DNA of 59,215 nt, taken from assembly GCA_027451525.1 (NCBI GenBank), contig DAIDJF010000035.1:1-59215 (forward strand), read 5' to 3'. Made by a program: the position numbers and the translations under genes. Shown in pieces: positions 16,857 to 25,446 of this stretch (the stretch's first letter is position 1; each line of letters opens with the position of its first letter). Origin of the DNA: Ktedonobacterales bacterium. Its GTDB lineage: Bacteria; Chloroflexota; Ktedonobacteria; Ktedonobacterales; Ktedonobacteraceae. The notes beneath the pieces were generated by a model. The model saw only the letters and a list, made by a program, of their open reading frames with translations, searched no databases and was not told where the DNA came from.

Positions 16857-17984
16857 ATGACAAGGTGCATGATGAAGTGTACACAGCTTTTTCGCTTTGA
16901 CCCGTTTGAAAAAAGACATGATCCCCTGTGTACCAATCTTGCGATAAATTCGCAAGGGGTAATCAGTTTTGGAGTCAAGGCGCATCCTCATGGACCTGTG
17001 CAGTCATTGAGTAATGATGCAGCTTTTCAATTTATCTGCATTGATCTCAAAGAAAATAAGGTGATGCAATATAGTCTCCCACAAGACATCGTAAATGCGC
17101 TGAATATGGCACATGTGCAGTATGATGAGACTCAGCAGGTGTGGCTACTTTCTCTCACTGGTACAGAACTCTCGATTTATGCACTGAAGCCCCAACAAAG
17201 CCAACTTGTTTCTATCGCCTATGCACTTGATCAGAAAGCAAGTGGAGTCGCTGCTGGTGCATTGCTTGCTACCTGGGCAGATCAGATGTCTCTTTTTGCC
17301 GTGACCGCTGTGAGCAATCCAAATGAAATCGATGAGGATGCGCTCTACCTCGTGCAGTGGCAGAGTGATGTACCATCTCACTGTATGACACAGTATCTTA
17401 TGCATAGCAATAACGATAGCGTCTATGAGAGCAATGAAGGATTGGTGCCTTTTTTATATCAACGCATAGCTACTTTGCAACACCAACAGCAAAAACAAGA
17501 GGAAATTGTGGCTGTTCATGGTAGACCTAATTGGGTATGGATGCGTCATGAGATTATGCGTACAATCCCTGTATCAGGCACAATAGAGAGCTTTTGTGTC
17601 TGCGGTGAGCAGGTTATAGGTATTGAACGACGCAATGATAATCTGCGTCTGTGGTCCTGGCTTTTCCGTACAGAAGAAATGCCTTACATGCACCTGCAAT
17701 TTCCCTCTAACGTGACCCGCGTGCGTGTGATTGCAATGGAAAGCGATGCACAGCGTTTTTGGTGTGTGGAAGAATATGCTGGGCGACTCAAGGTTACCTT
17801 GCGCGAGAGCCACACTTGTCAGGAAGAAGCGACTCTCTGGTGCGAAGGCGTGAGGCTTCCACGCACGATTAGTGAGCCATATCCCAACTCTACCATGGCA
17901 GAGGTGGTGTTGGCATATCAGGATCGCTTGTTGCTGCTTGGCGTGGATACGGATTTACGGATCAATATCCTCCAGATTCAATAG
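16857..17984 (+). CDS. Hypothetical beta-rich (propeller-like) protein
   Basis: A 375-residue protein with no signal peptide or membrane span. Repeated short strands ending in aromatic residues (FQFICIDLKENKVMQYSL, QVWLLSLTGTELSIYAL, RFWCVEEYAGRLKVTL, LLLGVDTDLRINILQI) suggest a beta propeller without clear WD dipeptides. No family recognised. It starts the run of accessory genes behind the two toxin tips and could be another immunity or adaptor protein, which is context only. The ATG at 16869 is an alternative start. Confidence 0.55.
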   Translation: MTRCMMKCTQLFRFDPFEKRHDPLCTNLAINSQGVISFGVKAHPHGPVQSLSNDAAFQFICIDLKENKVMQYSLPQDIVNALNMAHVQYDETQQVWLLSLTGTELSIYALKPQQSQLVSIAYALDQKASGVAAGALLATWADQMSLFAVTAVSNPNEIDEDALYLVQWQSDVPSHCMTQYLMHSNNDSVYESNEGLVPFLYQRIATLQHQQQKQEEIVAVHGRPNWVWMRHEIMRTIPVSGTIESFCVCGEQVIGIERRNDNLRLWSWLFRTEEMPYMHLQFPSNVTRVRVIAMESDAQRFWCVEEYAGRLKVTLRESHTCQEEATLWCEGVRLPRTISEPYPNSTMAEVVLAYQDRLLLLGVDTDLRINILQIQ

Positions 17985-18037
17985 AAGAGGCTGAAAGCGG
18001 CAAAGTAAACAAGAGAAAAGTTGTTGGTTTTAGGAAT

Positions 18038-18469
18038 ATGTTGAGTACAGAGCAGAGAGAATATGATATTGAAGTGGAGCTAACATTATTCACACCTGAA
18101 AACGGTGGATATGCACATGAATTGCCTTCAGGAAGTATGCATGAACACTTCTTTATTGATGGGACCCGCTGGATTGCTCGTTATAACTTGCTAGATCGAG
18201 AGATACTTTACCCGGGTGAAACCGCGCGTGTCTTTATCTCTTTCCCGTATCATCCTGAAGCTCTTCTTGGGCGTTTGTATTCTGGTAAACCGTTTTTGCT
18301 GAAAAACAGCACGACAATTGGCGAAGGCATAATTATTGCTCTGCTCAATTTTGAGCGACATGCGGAGCTGAGCAAGGAACATGTCAATTCTACGGGTGAA
18401 AACAAGCCCCATATTCCTCCTAAATGGGAATGCCCTCGCCGACAACCGAGAAAAAAGAAAATAGAGTAA
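18038..18469 (+). CDS. Stand-alone EF-Tu domain 3-like protein
   Basis: A 143-residue protein preceded by AGGA. It resembles the C-terminal beta-barrel (domain 3) of elongation factor Tu: IEVELTLFTPENGGYAHEL corresponds to the EVYxLxxxEGGRHTPF strand, ILYPGETARVFISF to the MPGDNxxxxVxL strand, and KPFLLKNSTTIGEGIII to FAIREGGRTVGAGV. The GTPase and second domains are absent, and the tail is basic (RRQPRKKK). A free-standing copy inside a toxin island could be a decoy for toxins that bind EF-Tu, or an unrelated barrel; neither is shown. Function unknown. Confidence 0.55.
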   Translation: MLSTEQREYDIEVELTLFTPENGGYAHELPSGSMHEHFFIDGTRWIARYNLLDREILYPGETARVFISFPYHPEALLGRLYSGKPFLLKNSTTIGEGIIIALLNFERHAELSKEHVNSTGENKPHIPPKWECPRRQPRKKKIE

Positions 18470-18567
18470 ATTGCAATTATATGTGTGTATCAGGTTTAAG
18501 ATATTAAATATTGTGCCAAGCAAGAAAAGCAGATATTAGAGCAACGTCTGGATCGAGGGCCGAGCGA

Positions 18568-19458
18568 GTGAAAGTACAACAAGTAACTACCTATCGTGGA
18601 CATCAATTGCCTGTGGACGATCTTGTCTGGTCACCCGATGGAACCTTGCTCGCCTCTAGTAGCGACACAAGCATCCATATCTGGCGACCGAGAACAGGAG
18701 AACTGCTCCATGTATTGGGTGGAAGAGAAACGAATGCGCAAGCTCTGTGCTGGTCACCCGATGGAACCTTGCTCGCGGCAGCCTCATTAGAAGTATGGGA
18801 GGTTGCGACAGAGAGACGCGTCTTTCTCTGTCAGGAGCACGACCAGCAACTCTTGAGTATCGCATGGTCACCCGATGGTAGCTTGTTAGCAGAAGGAGGC
18901 TATGATGGAGTCGTCACGTTGCGTGAAGCTTTAACAGGGACGTATGTAAGCACGTGCGTCGAACGAGAAGAGCCAATCTGGACGTTGGCCTGGTCGCCCA
19001 ATGGGCACTTGCTTGCCTACGGAAGTTATCAAGAAGTACAGGTATGGTCAGTGCAAGAGCAAACCGCTATTTTCACCAATGCAGACGTAGAGGGTGATAT
19101 CCGTAAAGTTGCCTGGTCACCCGATGGTCGCTATGTAGTTGCAGGTATTGATTATGGTGCAATACAGGTCTTTGATATGCAAACACAGCGTTTGATCTAT
19201 CGTCGGCAAGAACTTGCCGCGAGAAATCTGCGCACCGTGGCGTGGTCGCCCGATGGAAGGTGGATTGCCTCGGGACATGATTTTGGGCAGGTAGTGTTAT
19301 GGGAGGCGCAAACAGGGAGGCATAGTTTTACATATGAGGCACAAAGAGAGGAGAACAGCGTGTCCCATATAATCTTTGCGGTTGCCTGGTCGCCTGATGG
19401 CCGTATGCTCGCTTCAGGTGGGAGTGACCGCGTAGTTCATGTTTGGGAGGTGGTGTAA
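18568..19458 (+). CDS. WD40-repeat beta-propeller protein
   Basis: A 296-residue protein made almost wholly of seven WD40 repeats. Each centres on W-SPDG followed by a hydrophobic strand: WSPDGTLLASSS, WSPDGTLLAAAS, WSPDGSLLAEGG, WSPNGHLLAYGS, WSPDGRYVVAGI, WSPDGRWIASGH and WSPDGRMLASGG. That makes one complete seven-bladed propeller, a protein-binding platform. I choose a GTG start with GAGGG upstream; the frame extends 19 codons further. No signal peptide or effector domain is fused, unlike the large WD40-NACHT proteins common in this phylum. Partner unknown. Confidence 0.8.
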   Translation: MKVQQVTTYRGHQLPVDDLVWSPDGTLLASSSDTSIHIWRPRTGELLHVLGGRETNAQALCWSPDGTLLAAASLEVWEVATERRVFLCQEHDQQLLSIAWSPDGSLLAEGGYDGVVTLREALTGTYVSTCVEREEPIWTLAWSPNGHLLAYGSYQEVQVWSVQEQTAIFTNADVEGDIRKVAWSPDGRYVVAGIDYGAIQVFDMQTQRLIYRRQELAARNLRTVAWSPDGRWIASGHDFGQVVLWEAQTGRHSFTYEAQREENSVSHIIFAVAWSPDGRMLASGGSDRVVHVWEVV

Positions 19459-19526
19459 TCTTCTGTACGAGAAGATATGCCGCGAGTAAGAAAAGAGAAC
19501 GTGGGCATCGTTGCCAGAAAAAGATG

Positions 19527-20354
19527 CTACAAGGATGATAGCTCTTTGAAGAGATGTGGTACTTGGTAGATTTTTATTTCTCCTGAAGGTAAACGAACTT
19601 GCACATGCTGTTCGTCGAGAAAAAGCGGATCATTGATATAAAGCACCTCGTCTGCATCTGGGTCTTCTGGCAACCAGCCTGCAGGAAGGGTCGCAATCAG
19701 CGGGATTGTTCGCGTAAACGGTTGTTTCTTTCGAAATACTTGTAATACTCCTAGAGGGTATTCTCCTCCACGTGCAGGTTGATCATAGGTATCAATGTCT
19801 TCTGGATTAGGTGCCCACCAGATTTCGTATATTTTATAGGCAAACACCCAAAAATCCCCTTGTGGGCTAAACACTGCCCTTGTGAGTTCGTTTGTTCCTT
19901 CGAGGGCGTAACTGGCTTGAGTATCGTGGGAGGTGCTGTGAGGGGTTATATCAATAAACTCGAAACCAGCTTCAGTCTGGTCTACCCAGTGGCATAATGC
20001 TAGATCACTTTGAGGCGAGATAATAAGGTCGAGCATCCATCCCGCCCTAGAAGGCAGGTCGATCAGACAATGATGAAGCAAATGCGTTTCAGGCCACGCA
20101 TACAGCGCAAATTCGTATCGCGCAGTATGTGCTTCTCGTAGTACTCCAATTTGCGTTCCATCTTGTAACCAAGCTAGTGCTATAGCTCTCTCTGGTTGCC
20201 AAACAATGCGCTTGGTATCGGTGTTCCACACAGCACTCCGTCCAGCGTAATGTTCTTTTGCTTGTAGTGCTACATGCGTTCCATCGGGATGGCGATCTAA
20301 CAGGCGATAAGGCATCCCTCCAGGTAGCCTTTCAAATGTCTCAAATAGTATCAT
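19527..20354 (-). CDS. WxxxGTQ propeller-like protein, paralogue A
   Basis: A 275-residue protein, the only minus-strand gene of the island. Shared blocks (LDRHP-G, AxW--DTKRIVW, LAWLQDGTQ, YxWPxxHLL, GFEFI, DPLFLDEQHVQVRLPSGE) show it is a paralogue of the gene at 22612. The alternating short strands suggest a beta propeller. AGGA lies 5 bases before the chosen ATG; another in-frame ATG is 4 codons upstream. Family not recognised. Its paired copy and place behind toxin tips suggest an immunity or accessory role, by inference. Confidence 0.6.
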   Translation of the reverse strand: MILFETFERLPGGMPYRLLDRHPDGTHVALQAKEHYAGRSAVWNTDTKRIVWQPERAIALAWLQDGTQIGVLREAHTARYEFALYAWPETHLLHHCLIDLPSRAGWMLDLIISPQSDLALCHWVDQTEAGFEFIDITPHSTSHDTQASYALEGTNELTRAVFSPQGDFWVFAYKIYEIWWAPNPEDIDTYDQPARGGEYPLGVLQVFRKKQPFTRTIPLIATLPAGWLPEDPDADEVLYINDPLFLDEQHVQVRLPSGEIKIYQVPHLFKELSSL

Positions 20355-20557
20355 GTAAATCCTCATTTTAAGCTAAAATTACAAACATCTCTTTTGTAGT
20401 TTTGTATTAGTATAGCATGTTTCAGACAGTTTCATGGCGCGAAAATTTGTATTGATCTTTTGGTAATTTTTTGGGTAGCATTTCAGCCATATCTTTGACT
20501 TGTTACCTACAAGCGACATAGAATGCTGAAGGCTAAATTACTTAAAAGGAAAATCAG

Positions 20558-21145
20558 ATGTTTATAAAAACGATTTCCGTTTATAAAGGTCATGTGCCCT
20601 ACCCGGTTCGCAGTCTTGCCTGGTCTCCTGATTGTCGTTGTATCGTATCGGGTGGAGAGGATGATAATGTGCGTGTCTGGCAAGTACAGACTGCTCAAGA
20701 GATAACGCATATGGAATATACTCCTCTTGAGCCGTTATCAGCTTGGGACGTATCCGATAGTGCGCAAAGAACCAGTCACTCGGCGTGGGTCAATACGGTC
20801 ACCTGGTCTTCTAATGGTCAGTATATTGCTTCAGGAAGCGATGATTGTATGATTCATCTCTGGAGTGCGGATTCCGCGCAATTGATTATGATTGATGATG
20901 AGCATAGCAGTGGTATTATGGCGATGGCTTTTTCTCCGAATGATCATTGGATAGCATCTGCCGCTGATTGCCGTATCCGCGTTTGGGATGCGCTGTTGGG
21001 AAGTCCTTCGTTCATCTATGGAGGCCATGAACTGCACACCGGAGGGGTGAATTACGTCTTTGCGCTGGGATGGTCACTTGATGGGCAGTATCTCGCCTCT
21101 GGCGGTGATGACGGAACGGTTCGCATTTGGCAAATTATTTCGTAA
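20558..21145 (+). CDS. Short WD40-repeat protein
   Basis: A 195-residue protein with an AAAAGGA ribosome site and four WD40 units: LAWSPDCRCIVSGGEDDNVRVW, VTWSSNGQYIASGSDD...HLW, MAFSPNDHWIASAADCRIRVW, and LGWSLDGQYLASGGDDGTVRIW. Four blades cannot close a standard seven-bladed ring alone, so it either oligomerises or is a shortened duplicate of the WD40 gene at 18568. No membrane segment. Function unknown. Confidence 0.75.
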   Translation: MFIKTISVYKGHVPYPVRSLAWSPDCRCIVSGGEDDNVRVWQVQTAQEITHMEYTPLEPLSAWDVSDSAQRTSHSAWVNTVTWSSNGQYIASGSDDCMIHLWSADSAQLIMIDDEHSSGIMAMAFSPNDHWIASAADCRIRVWDALLGSPSFIYGGHELHTGGVNYVFALGWSLDGQYLASGGDDGTVRIWQIIS

Positions 21146-21237
21146 GAGCGTGCGTATGAGTAGAAGAGGCGTATGCGAGAAGATGGGCTGATTATATAAC
21201 ATGATCGAATGGGTATTCTCGTTAAGGAGGTTGCGAC

Positions 21238-21624
21238 GTGCCTTTTCCTCTACTGCCGTTTTTTAATAATATACTCGATATTGCTTTCTGGTTTATACTC
21301 TTCTATGGCACAGTATTTAGTAGTATTCATCTGTTTCTAGTTGCCTCTCAAGGCATTATGTGGGGATATTATCGTTGGACAAGTCAGCAGGAGCTACGTA
21401 AGAAAGCAGAACAAAACCTGCAAGATGAGCAGCGTGCTCTCATATCCGTGCTTTCTTTTTATCTTTGTACAAGTATTGTGCTACTCTTCTACCGAGCGGA
21501 CTGGCTTATTTTAGTGTTACAAATAGGTGTAATTGGGGGAAGCGTAGCCCTTGCTCTCGCTTTGCTCCTCTTTGGCCCATGGTGTGTGCTTCGCTTTGTC
21601 CTGTATCGTGCCATGCAGAAATAA
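21238..21624 (+). CDS. Small membrane protein, paralogue A
   Basis: A 128-residue protein with three hydrophobic spans (about residues 13-40, 66-85 and 88-118) and a short cytoplasmic loop of charged residues (QELRKKAEQNLQDEQRA). The GTG start is fixed by AAGGAGG seven bases upstream. Size, topology and the charged loop resemble the next gene, 18 bases downstream. No family recognised. The pair could be a membrane module or two immunity proteins against a membrane-acting toxin; there is no direct evidence. Confidence 0.65.
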   Translation: MPFPLLPFFNNILDIAFWFILFYGTVFSSIHLFLVASQGIMWGYYRWTSQQELRKKAEQNLQDEQRALISVLSFYLCTSIVLLFYRADWLILVLQIGVIGGSVALALALLLFGPWCVLRFVLYRAMQK

Positions 21625-21642
21625 GCAAAGGAGAGGGCTTTA

Positions 21643-22050
21643 ATGTACAATACAGCTTTTTGGGCGACATTTTTCTCGACAAAAAACCTGTTTTTGTTCT
21701 GGATGGTTCTGGGGATATGTATTGTCCATGCGCTTGTTCGTATGAGCGCGGGATGGCTGCGATTGCGCAGTTTGTGTGACGATGCCGCACATGTAGAACG
21801 CAGAAAAACAGCCTTAAAAGATTTAAGAAGCGGACGAAGATCGTTTATTACTGCGACACTTTGTTACAGTGCTGGAGTGCTGGTAGCGATATATTTCAGT
21901 TTGTCATGGGTTTTTGTTGGTATCTTGTTGTATTTTCTGTGTTGCGGTGTGGGCTGTTATTTGGCAGGTGTTCTCTCTGGCATCCCCTATATACTGCTTG
22001 TGGGCTATCGGCGCTTGCGTGAGAACGCAAGCAGCGTGAAGAAATTTTAA
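21643..22050 (+). CDS. Small membrane protein, paralogue B
   Basis: A 135-residue protein with a similar layout to its upstream neighbour: an N-terminal span (LFLFWMVLGICIVHAL), a charged loop (HVERRKTALKDLRSGRRS) and two further spans (FITATLCYSAGVLVAIYFSL and a Gly/Cys-rich third), then a basic tail. The ribosome site is AAAGGAG. The spacing of 18 bases points to one transcript. Function unknown. Confidence 0.65.
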   Translation: MYNTAFWATFFSTKNLFLFWMVLGICIVHALVRMSAGWLRLRSLCDDAAHVERRKTALKDLRSGRRSFITATLCYSAGVLVAIYFSLSWVFVGILLYFLCCGVGCYLAGVLSGIPYILLVGYRRLRENASSVKKF

Positions 22051-22068
22051 AGAGGATATGATGATGCC

Positions 22069-22443
22069 ATGCTTCAGAATGAACGTGCTCATGCCATAGA
22101 GGTTATCGCTGCTGCTACGCGCCGCGAAGATATTGATCACTTGCAGCAGTATTTGCAGCATCCACACCTTGAAATACGGATGAAAGCATTGGATGCTATC
22201 TGCCAGATTGTCTGGTTTTTAAGTGATCGTGAACAGGCTCTAGAGGCAAAAAGGATATCAGCTCATCGGTCAGGGCCATGTGTTGTCCATCTTAAACTTG
22301 GAGCAGCATGTGCAAGCTATGCGCGAAGATTGATGAGCCGTGGCAGCCCACGTGAGGAGGTGAACAATGCTAACATCGCCACAGCTCTCAGCAATGTTGC
22401 TGCAATCTCTAGCAGACCTGATAAAAAAGGGCAAGACGGATGA
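22069..22443 (+). CDS. HEAT-like helical protein with a probable frameshift
   Basis: The first 60 residues look like a helical repeat (DIDHLQQYLQHPHLEIRMKALDAICQIVWFL). After an A5 run at 22248-22252 the annotated frame becomes Ser/Arg-rich and unconvincing. Skipping one A gives a natural-looking helix (GYQLIGQGHVLSILNLEQHV and QAMRED) that stops at 22331-22333. The real product is therefore likely about 87 residues, with a one-base insertion in this genome, a sequencing error, or programmed slippage. The following gene overlaps its 3' part. Confidence 0.45.
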   Translation: MLQNERAHAIEVIAAATRREDIDHLQQYLQHPHLEIRMKALDAICQIVWFLSDREQALEAKRISAHRSGPCVVHLKLGAACASYARRLMSRGSPREEVNNANIATALSNVAAISSRPDKKGQDG

Positions 22444-22501
22444 GATAATTGTTCTGGACTACGATGGCTCTATTGGATACATTCAGTTATCTTGCCAGTG
22501 A
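22367..22501 (+). CDS. Small protein (44 aa)
   Basis: ATG preceded by a strong GAGGAGG five bases upstream. The product reads MLTSPQLSAMLLQSLADLIK, then GKTDEIIVLDYDGSIGYIQL. It overlaps the tail of the longer frame at 22069-22443 in another frame, which supports the idea that the upstream gene really ends at 22333. Function unknown. Confidence 0.4.
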   Translation: MLTSPQLSAMLLQSLADLIKKGKTDEIIVLDYDGSIGYIQLSCQ

Positions 22502-22611
22502 GCATCTTACTTTATGTGTGAAACAAAGCAATCTCAATCTGTTTGCAAAGAGAAACAAAGAGGAGTCATTTCCCAAAATCTCGCATTAAACACAAGGAGG
22601 CTAGCTGTTTC

Positions 22612-23433
22612 ATGTTTGATTTTACTGCTTTTGAAGCATTTGAGGGAGAGAAACCAGATATTCTGCTGGACCGCCATCCTGGTGGCAATTATCTGGCGAT
22701 GCAGGTATCAACACGGGATCTCTTTCCAGCCGCGATCTGGGATGCTGAAACCAAACGCCTAGTTTGGTCGCGCGAAGATACCTGTGCCCTTGCCTGGTTG
22801 CAGCATGGGACACAACTTGCCGCTCTTCAATGTTCCCTCTCTTCCGATGAGTTTTTCTTTACTCTGTACTCCTGGCCGCAAGGTCATCTCTTAGAGCAAT
22901 GCAGTCTGTATTTTCCGTTTGGTTATTGGTTTGATCTGTTCATTGCTCCGACGAACGACTTTGCTGCGTGCAAATGGACTGACCAAGGTGAGTTTGGTTT
23001 TGAGTTCATCTCAATTCAAGACCATAGCGTGACGCATCTTGCACAACATGGCTACTATCATCGGCACACAAATATCTCTACACGCGTGGCCTTTCATCCA
23101 GAGTACTGCTTTTGGGTCTGTGCCTATGAGGATAACTCCGACTGGTGGATTGATAAGGAAGCGACTTATGACTGGCAACCGGCCAAAGTAGGCACACGGG
23201 AAAAGCTTGGGGGTCTCCTGGTTTTTGACCACACACACCTGCTTGGGGAAATTCCTGTTTTTGTGACGGTTACGGCAGACTATCGTCCACCCAATGTCAA
23301 AAATTTTGAAGAAAACGAGTATATCACTGATCCCGTGTTTCTGGACGCCCAACGGGTCATGCTGCGTCTTCCCTCAGGGGAAGAGCCTATCTATGATCTC
23401 TCGGAGTTTTGGAAGAAAGCTCTATCACAGTAG
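22612..23433 (+). CDS. WxxxGTQ propeller-like protein, paralogue B
   Basis: A 273-residue paralogue of the protein encoded at 19527-20354. Shared blocks include LDRHPGGNYLAMQ, AETKRLVWSRE, LAWLQHGTQLAAL, YSWPQGHLLEQC, FGFEFI and DPVFLDAQRVMLRLPSGE. Strand-rich, Trp/Phe-rich, no signal peptide. AAGGAGG lies 11 bases before the ATG. The first 23 codons of the longer open frame are excluded because they lack this site. Function unknown; see paralogue A. Confidence 0.65.
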   Translation: MFDFTAFEAFEGEKPDILLDRHPGGNYLAMQVSTRDLFPAAIWDAETKRLVWSREDTCALAWLQHGTQLAALQCSLSSDEFFFTLYSWPQGHLLEQCSLYFPFGYWFDLFIAPTNDFAACKWTDQGEFGFEFISIQDHSVTHLAQHGYYHRHTNISTRVAFHPEYCFWVCAYEDNSDWWIDKEATYDWQPAKVGTREKLGGLLVFDHTHLLGEIPVFVTVTADYRPPNVKNFEENEYITDPVFLDAQRVMLRLPSGEEPIYDLSEFWKKALSQ

Positions 23434-23503
23434 ATTATTCCCCTCAGGAAAAAGCGGCTCTATTTAGATAATATAAGCCTATCATAAAAAAGCGGGGGTG
23501 TAT

Positions 23504-24127
23504 ATGCATAATCGAGAAAAAGACGCATGGGAGAGCCTGACATATCACTTTTCTGATGAAAATGGATTACTTGCCCAGATAGAGTCGGGAAAAGAAATCG
23601 GCATACAAGCCATCAGAGATGTGGAACGTGCGTTAGAAATTTTACAGGAAGTATGGAGAACACGACGCACTGTTCCCAAACGGGAGATTTCCCTGCTGTG
23701 GAGCGTTTTTCCGCGCCTTGAACAGGCGATGAGCCAGCAGCCTGCAAGAGAACAGGAACTACGTGCAGTGTGGTCACTGCTATCGACGCATATGCAAATT
23801 TTGTTGACGATCCCTCTCTCTACAATGAGTGAGGAAGATGCAATTGATGTGTTACGCCAACATCTTGTTGGTGGTCCCTCTTTCGGGCAAGCCTTATATA
23901 TGGGGTATACCAATCAAATACACTTCCAGCCTCTTCTTCACCGCTTAGAACAACTCAAGCCTGTATTGAGTGGGCAGCAAGAGATACCCAAACGCTTAAG
24001 TCACGCTCTGCTCAATGTCTGGCAATTTCCCTGGTCTGAGGTGACACGTTCTGAGGACGATCATCCGCAGGTAAGCCAGATGAAACAACAACTAGTGAAA
24101 GCGATAGAAGATCTTTTTGCTGAATAA
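23504..24127 (+). CDS. Helical repeat protein, paralogue A
   Basis: A 207-residue, all-helical protein beginning MHNREKDAWESLTYHF. Two internal halves look alike: VERALEILQEVWRTRRTVPK then EISLLWSVFPRL, and LLHRLEQLKPVLSGQQEIPK then LLNVWQFPW. It shares this pattern and its opening (DAWxxLxxHF, GLLxQxExGxxI) with the next gene, 14 bases downstream. No family recognised. An in-frame GTG two codons upstream is a possible alternative start. Confidence 0.6.
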   Translation: MHNREKDAWESLTYHFSDENGLLAQIESGKEIGIQAIRDVERALEILQEVWRTRRTVPKREISLLWSVFPRLEQAMSQQPAREQELRAVWSLLSTHMQILLTIPLSTMSEEDAIDVLRQHLVGGPSFGQALYMGYTNQIHFQPLLHRLEQLKPVLSGQQEIPKRLSHALLNVWQFPWSEVTRSEDDHPQVSQMKQQLVKAIEDLFAE

Positions 24128-24141
24128 AAGAGGAGTGTACT

Positions 24142-24861
24142 GTGGAAGAACAGCATACGCATATTTCTGAGATGGATGCATGGAATATACTAAAAAAGCA
24201 CTTTCAGCAATCTGGCGGGCTATTAGACCAATTTGAGCAGGGGCGGCAAATCCATCTGCGGCTTGGATCCTATGCCCCTTTTGAGCAATATGCGCATATA
24301 CAGGAACTTCAACAGGTCAAAATAGCAGTTACTGTGATACAGGCCTCCTGGCAGGGCAAACAGATGCTTCCCAAGTGGCAAATCTGCCTCATCTGGCGTG
24401 CTATCCGGCGCGTAGACGCGCTTGTTCAGCATGCCGATGTACTACATAAACGCCCTTTTCCAGAGCAGGTATTGTCACTCTATCACCTACAGGCAATACT
24501 CCTCACCTGGTTGAGTGATATGCTCAATGAAAATTCAGAGCCAGATAAGTCACCAGAGTGGTTGATACATGATGTGACAGTCCATCTTCGTAATTGGAAG
24601 AGTTTTGGCATTTCACTGTACTTTGATGGTTTTGGGCCAATTGATCATGTAGCTTTTGAGGAGTTAATGCAGGCCCTTGCTGTTTTGCGCGATATATGGC
24701 GGGGGCGAACAGTAATTCCTCACCATGCCGCCTGGCTTTTAGGCATTATCCCTCAGCTTAGTTGGCGCAATAAGGTTTTTCCGGCTGAAAAAAGGCGGCA
24801 ATTACGTGGAATGCAAGAGAAGCTGTACAGACTAGTGGATGAGTGCGTCTGTGGAGAATAA
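24142..24861 (+). CDS. Helical repeat protein, paralogue B
   Basis: A 239-residue protein with a GTG start (GAGGAG upstream). The opening DAWNILKKHFQQSGGLLDQF matches its neighbour, and the protein again splits into two similar helical halves with conserved W-x-x-x-x-x(V/L)-P motifs (VIQASWQGKQMLPKWQICLIW and VLRDIWRGRTVIPHHAAWLL). It is the last clear gene of the accessory island, followed by a 585-base gap. Function unknown; a dimeric or heterodimeric helical module with paralogue A is plausible. Confidence 0.6.
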   Translation: MEEQHTHISEMDAWNILKKHFQQSGGLLDQFEQGRQIHLRLGSYAPFEQYAHIQELQQVKIAVTVIQASWQGKQMLPKWQICLIWRAIRRVDALVQHADVLHKRPFPEQVLSLYHLQAILLTWLSDMLNENSEPDKSPEWLIHDVTVHLRNWKSFGISLYFDGFGPIDHVAFEELMQALAVLRDIWRGRTVIPHHAAWLLGIIPQLSWRNKVFPAEKRRQLRGMQEKLYRLVDECVCGE

Positions 24862-25446
24862 GAAACATTTTACTGGATATGCTAAATGGTAAATTGCTGG
24901 ATCAGGTTGGTTGGAGCAGAATAATCTCAGTAAAATTTGGAGCGCAGTTGGGAGCATGCCAGGAATTACAGGGTTTTATCTAGCTGTACATGTGGTTAGC
25001 ATTATTATCGTAATTTACCATCTCAAAATGGTACATACGCTTCTATTGAGTGTAAACACTCGTGTAAAAGCAGTCTCTCTTTTTTGATATATTGTTCTCC
25101 TATTCCCTGAGCATGGAGCATGTAGAAGAGCCAACTATTAGTACTGTTTAATTGACTGCTGACCGCTTGGATCAGCTACAATCAATATAGTAGAGTAGAG
25201 TGCTCTGCACGCGAGGATTTGTTTACGGATAACTTTTCCTTTTGCAGGCAAGTGCTGTATGCAAATACACATATGTGCTGGCTTGTTTAGATAAAAAGCC
25301 GAGCTAACGTTTATCGTGCTCTGTGCTAGTGCTGCTCAATGCTATCATACGAGACCTTTTTTCCCGTGTTGGGCGAAATTGGTAAGTCTTGCAGAGCGAA
25401 TGAGAACGGACCATCAAAGAGATAATGAAAGGGACATGCTACGAGC
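24862..25446. other. Intergenic gap at the right end of the accessory island
   Basis: No intact gene. A frame from about 24905 to 25087 lacks a start but reads as a hydrophobic segment (GFYLAVHVVSIIIVIYHL), which could be a decayed membrane-protein fragment. The rest is AT-rich without clear motifs. This is where the base composition and gene content return to that of the chromosome backbone. Confidence 0.35.
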
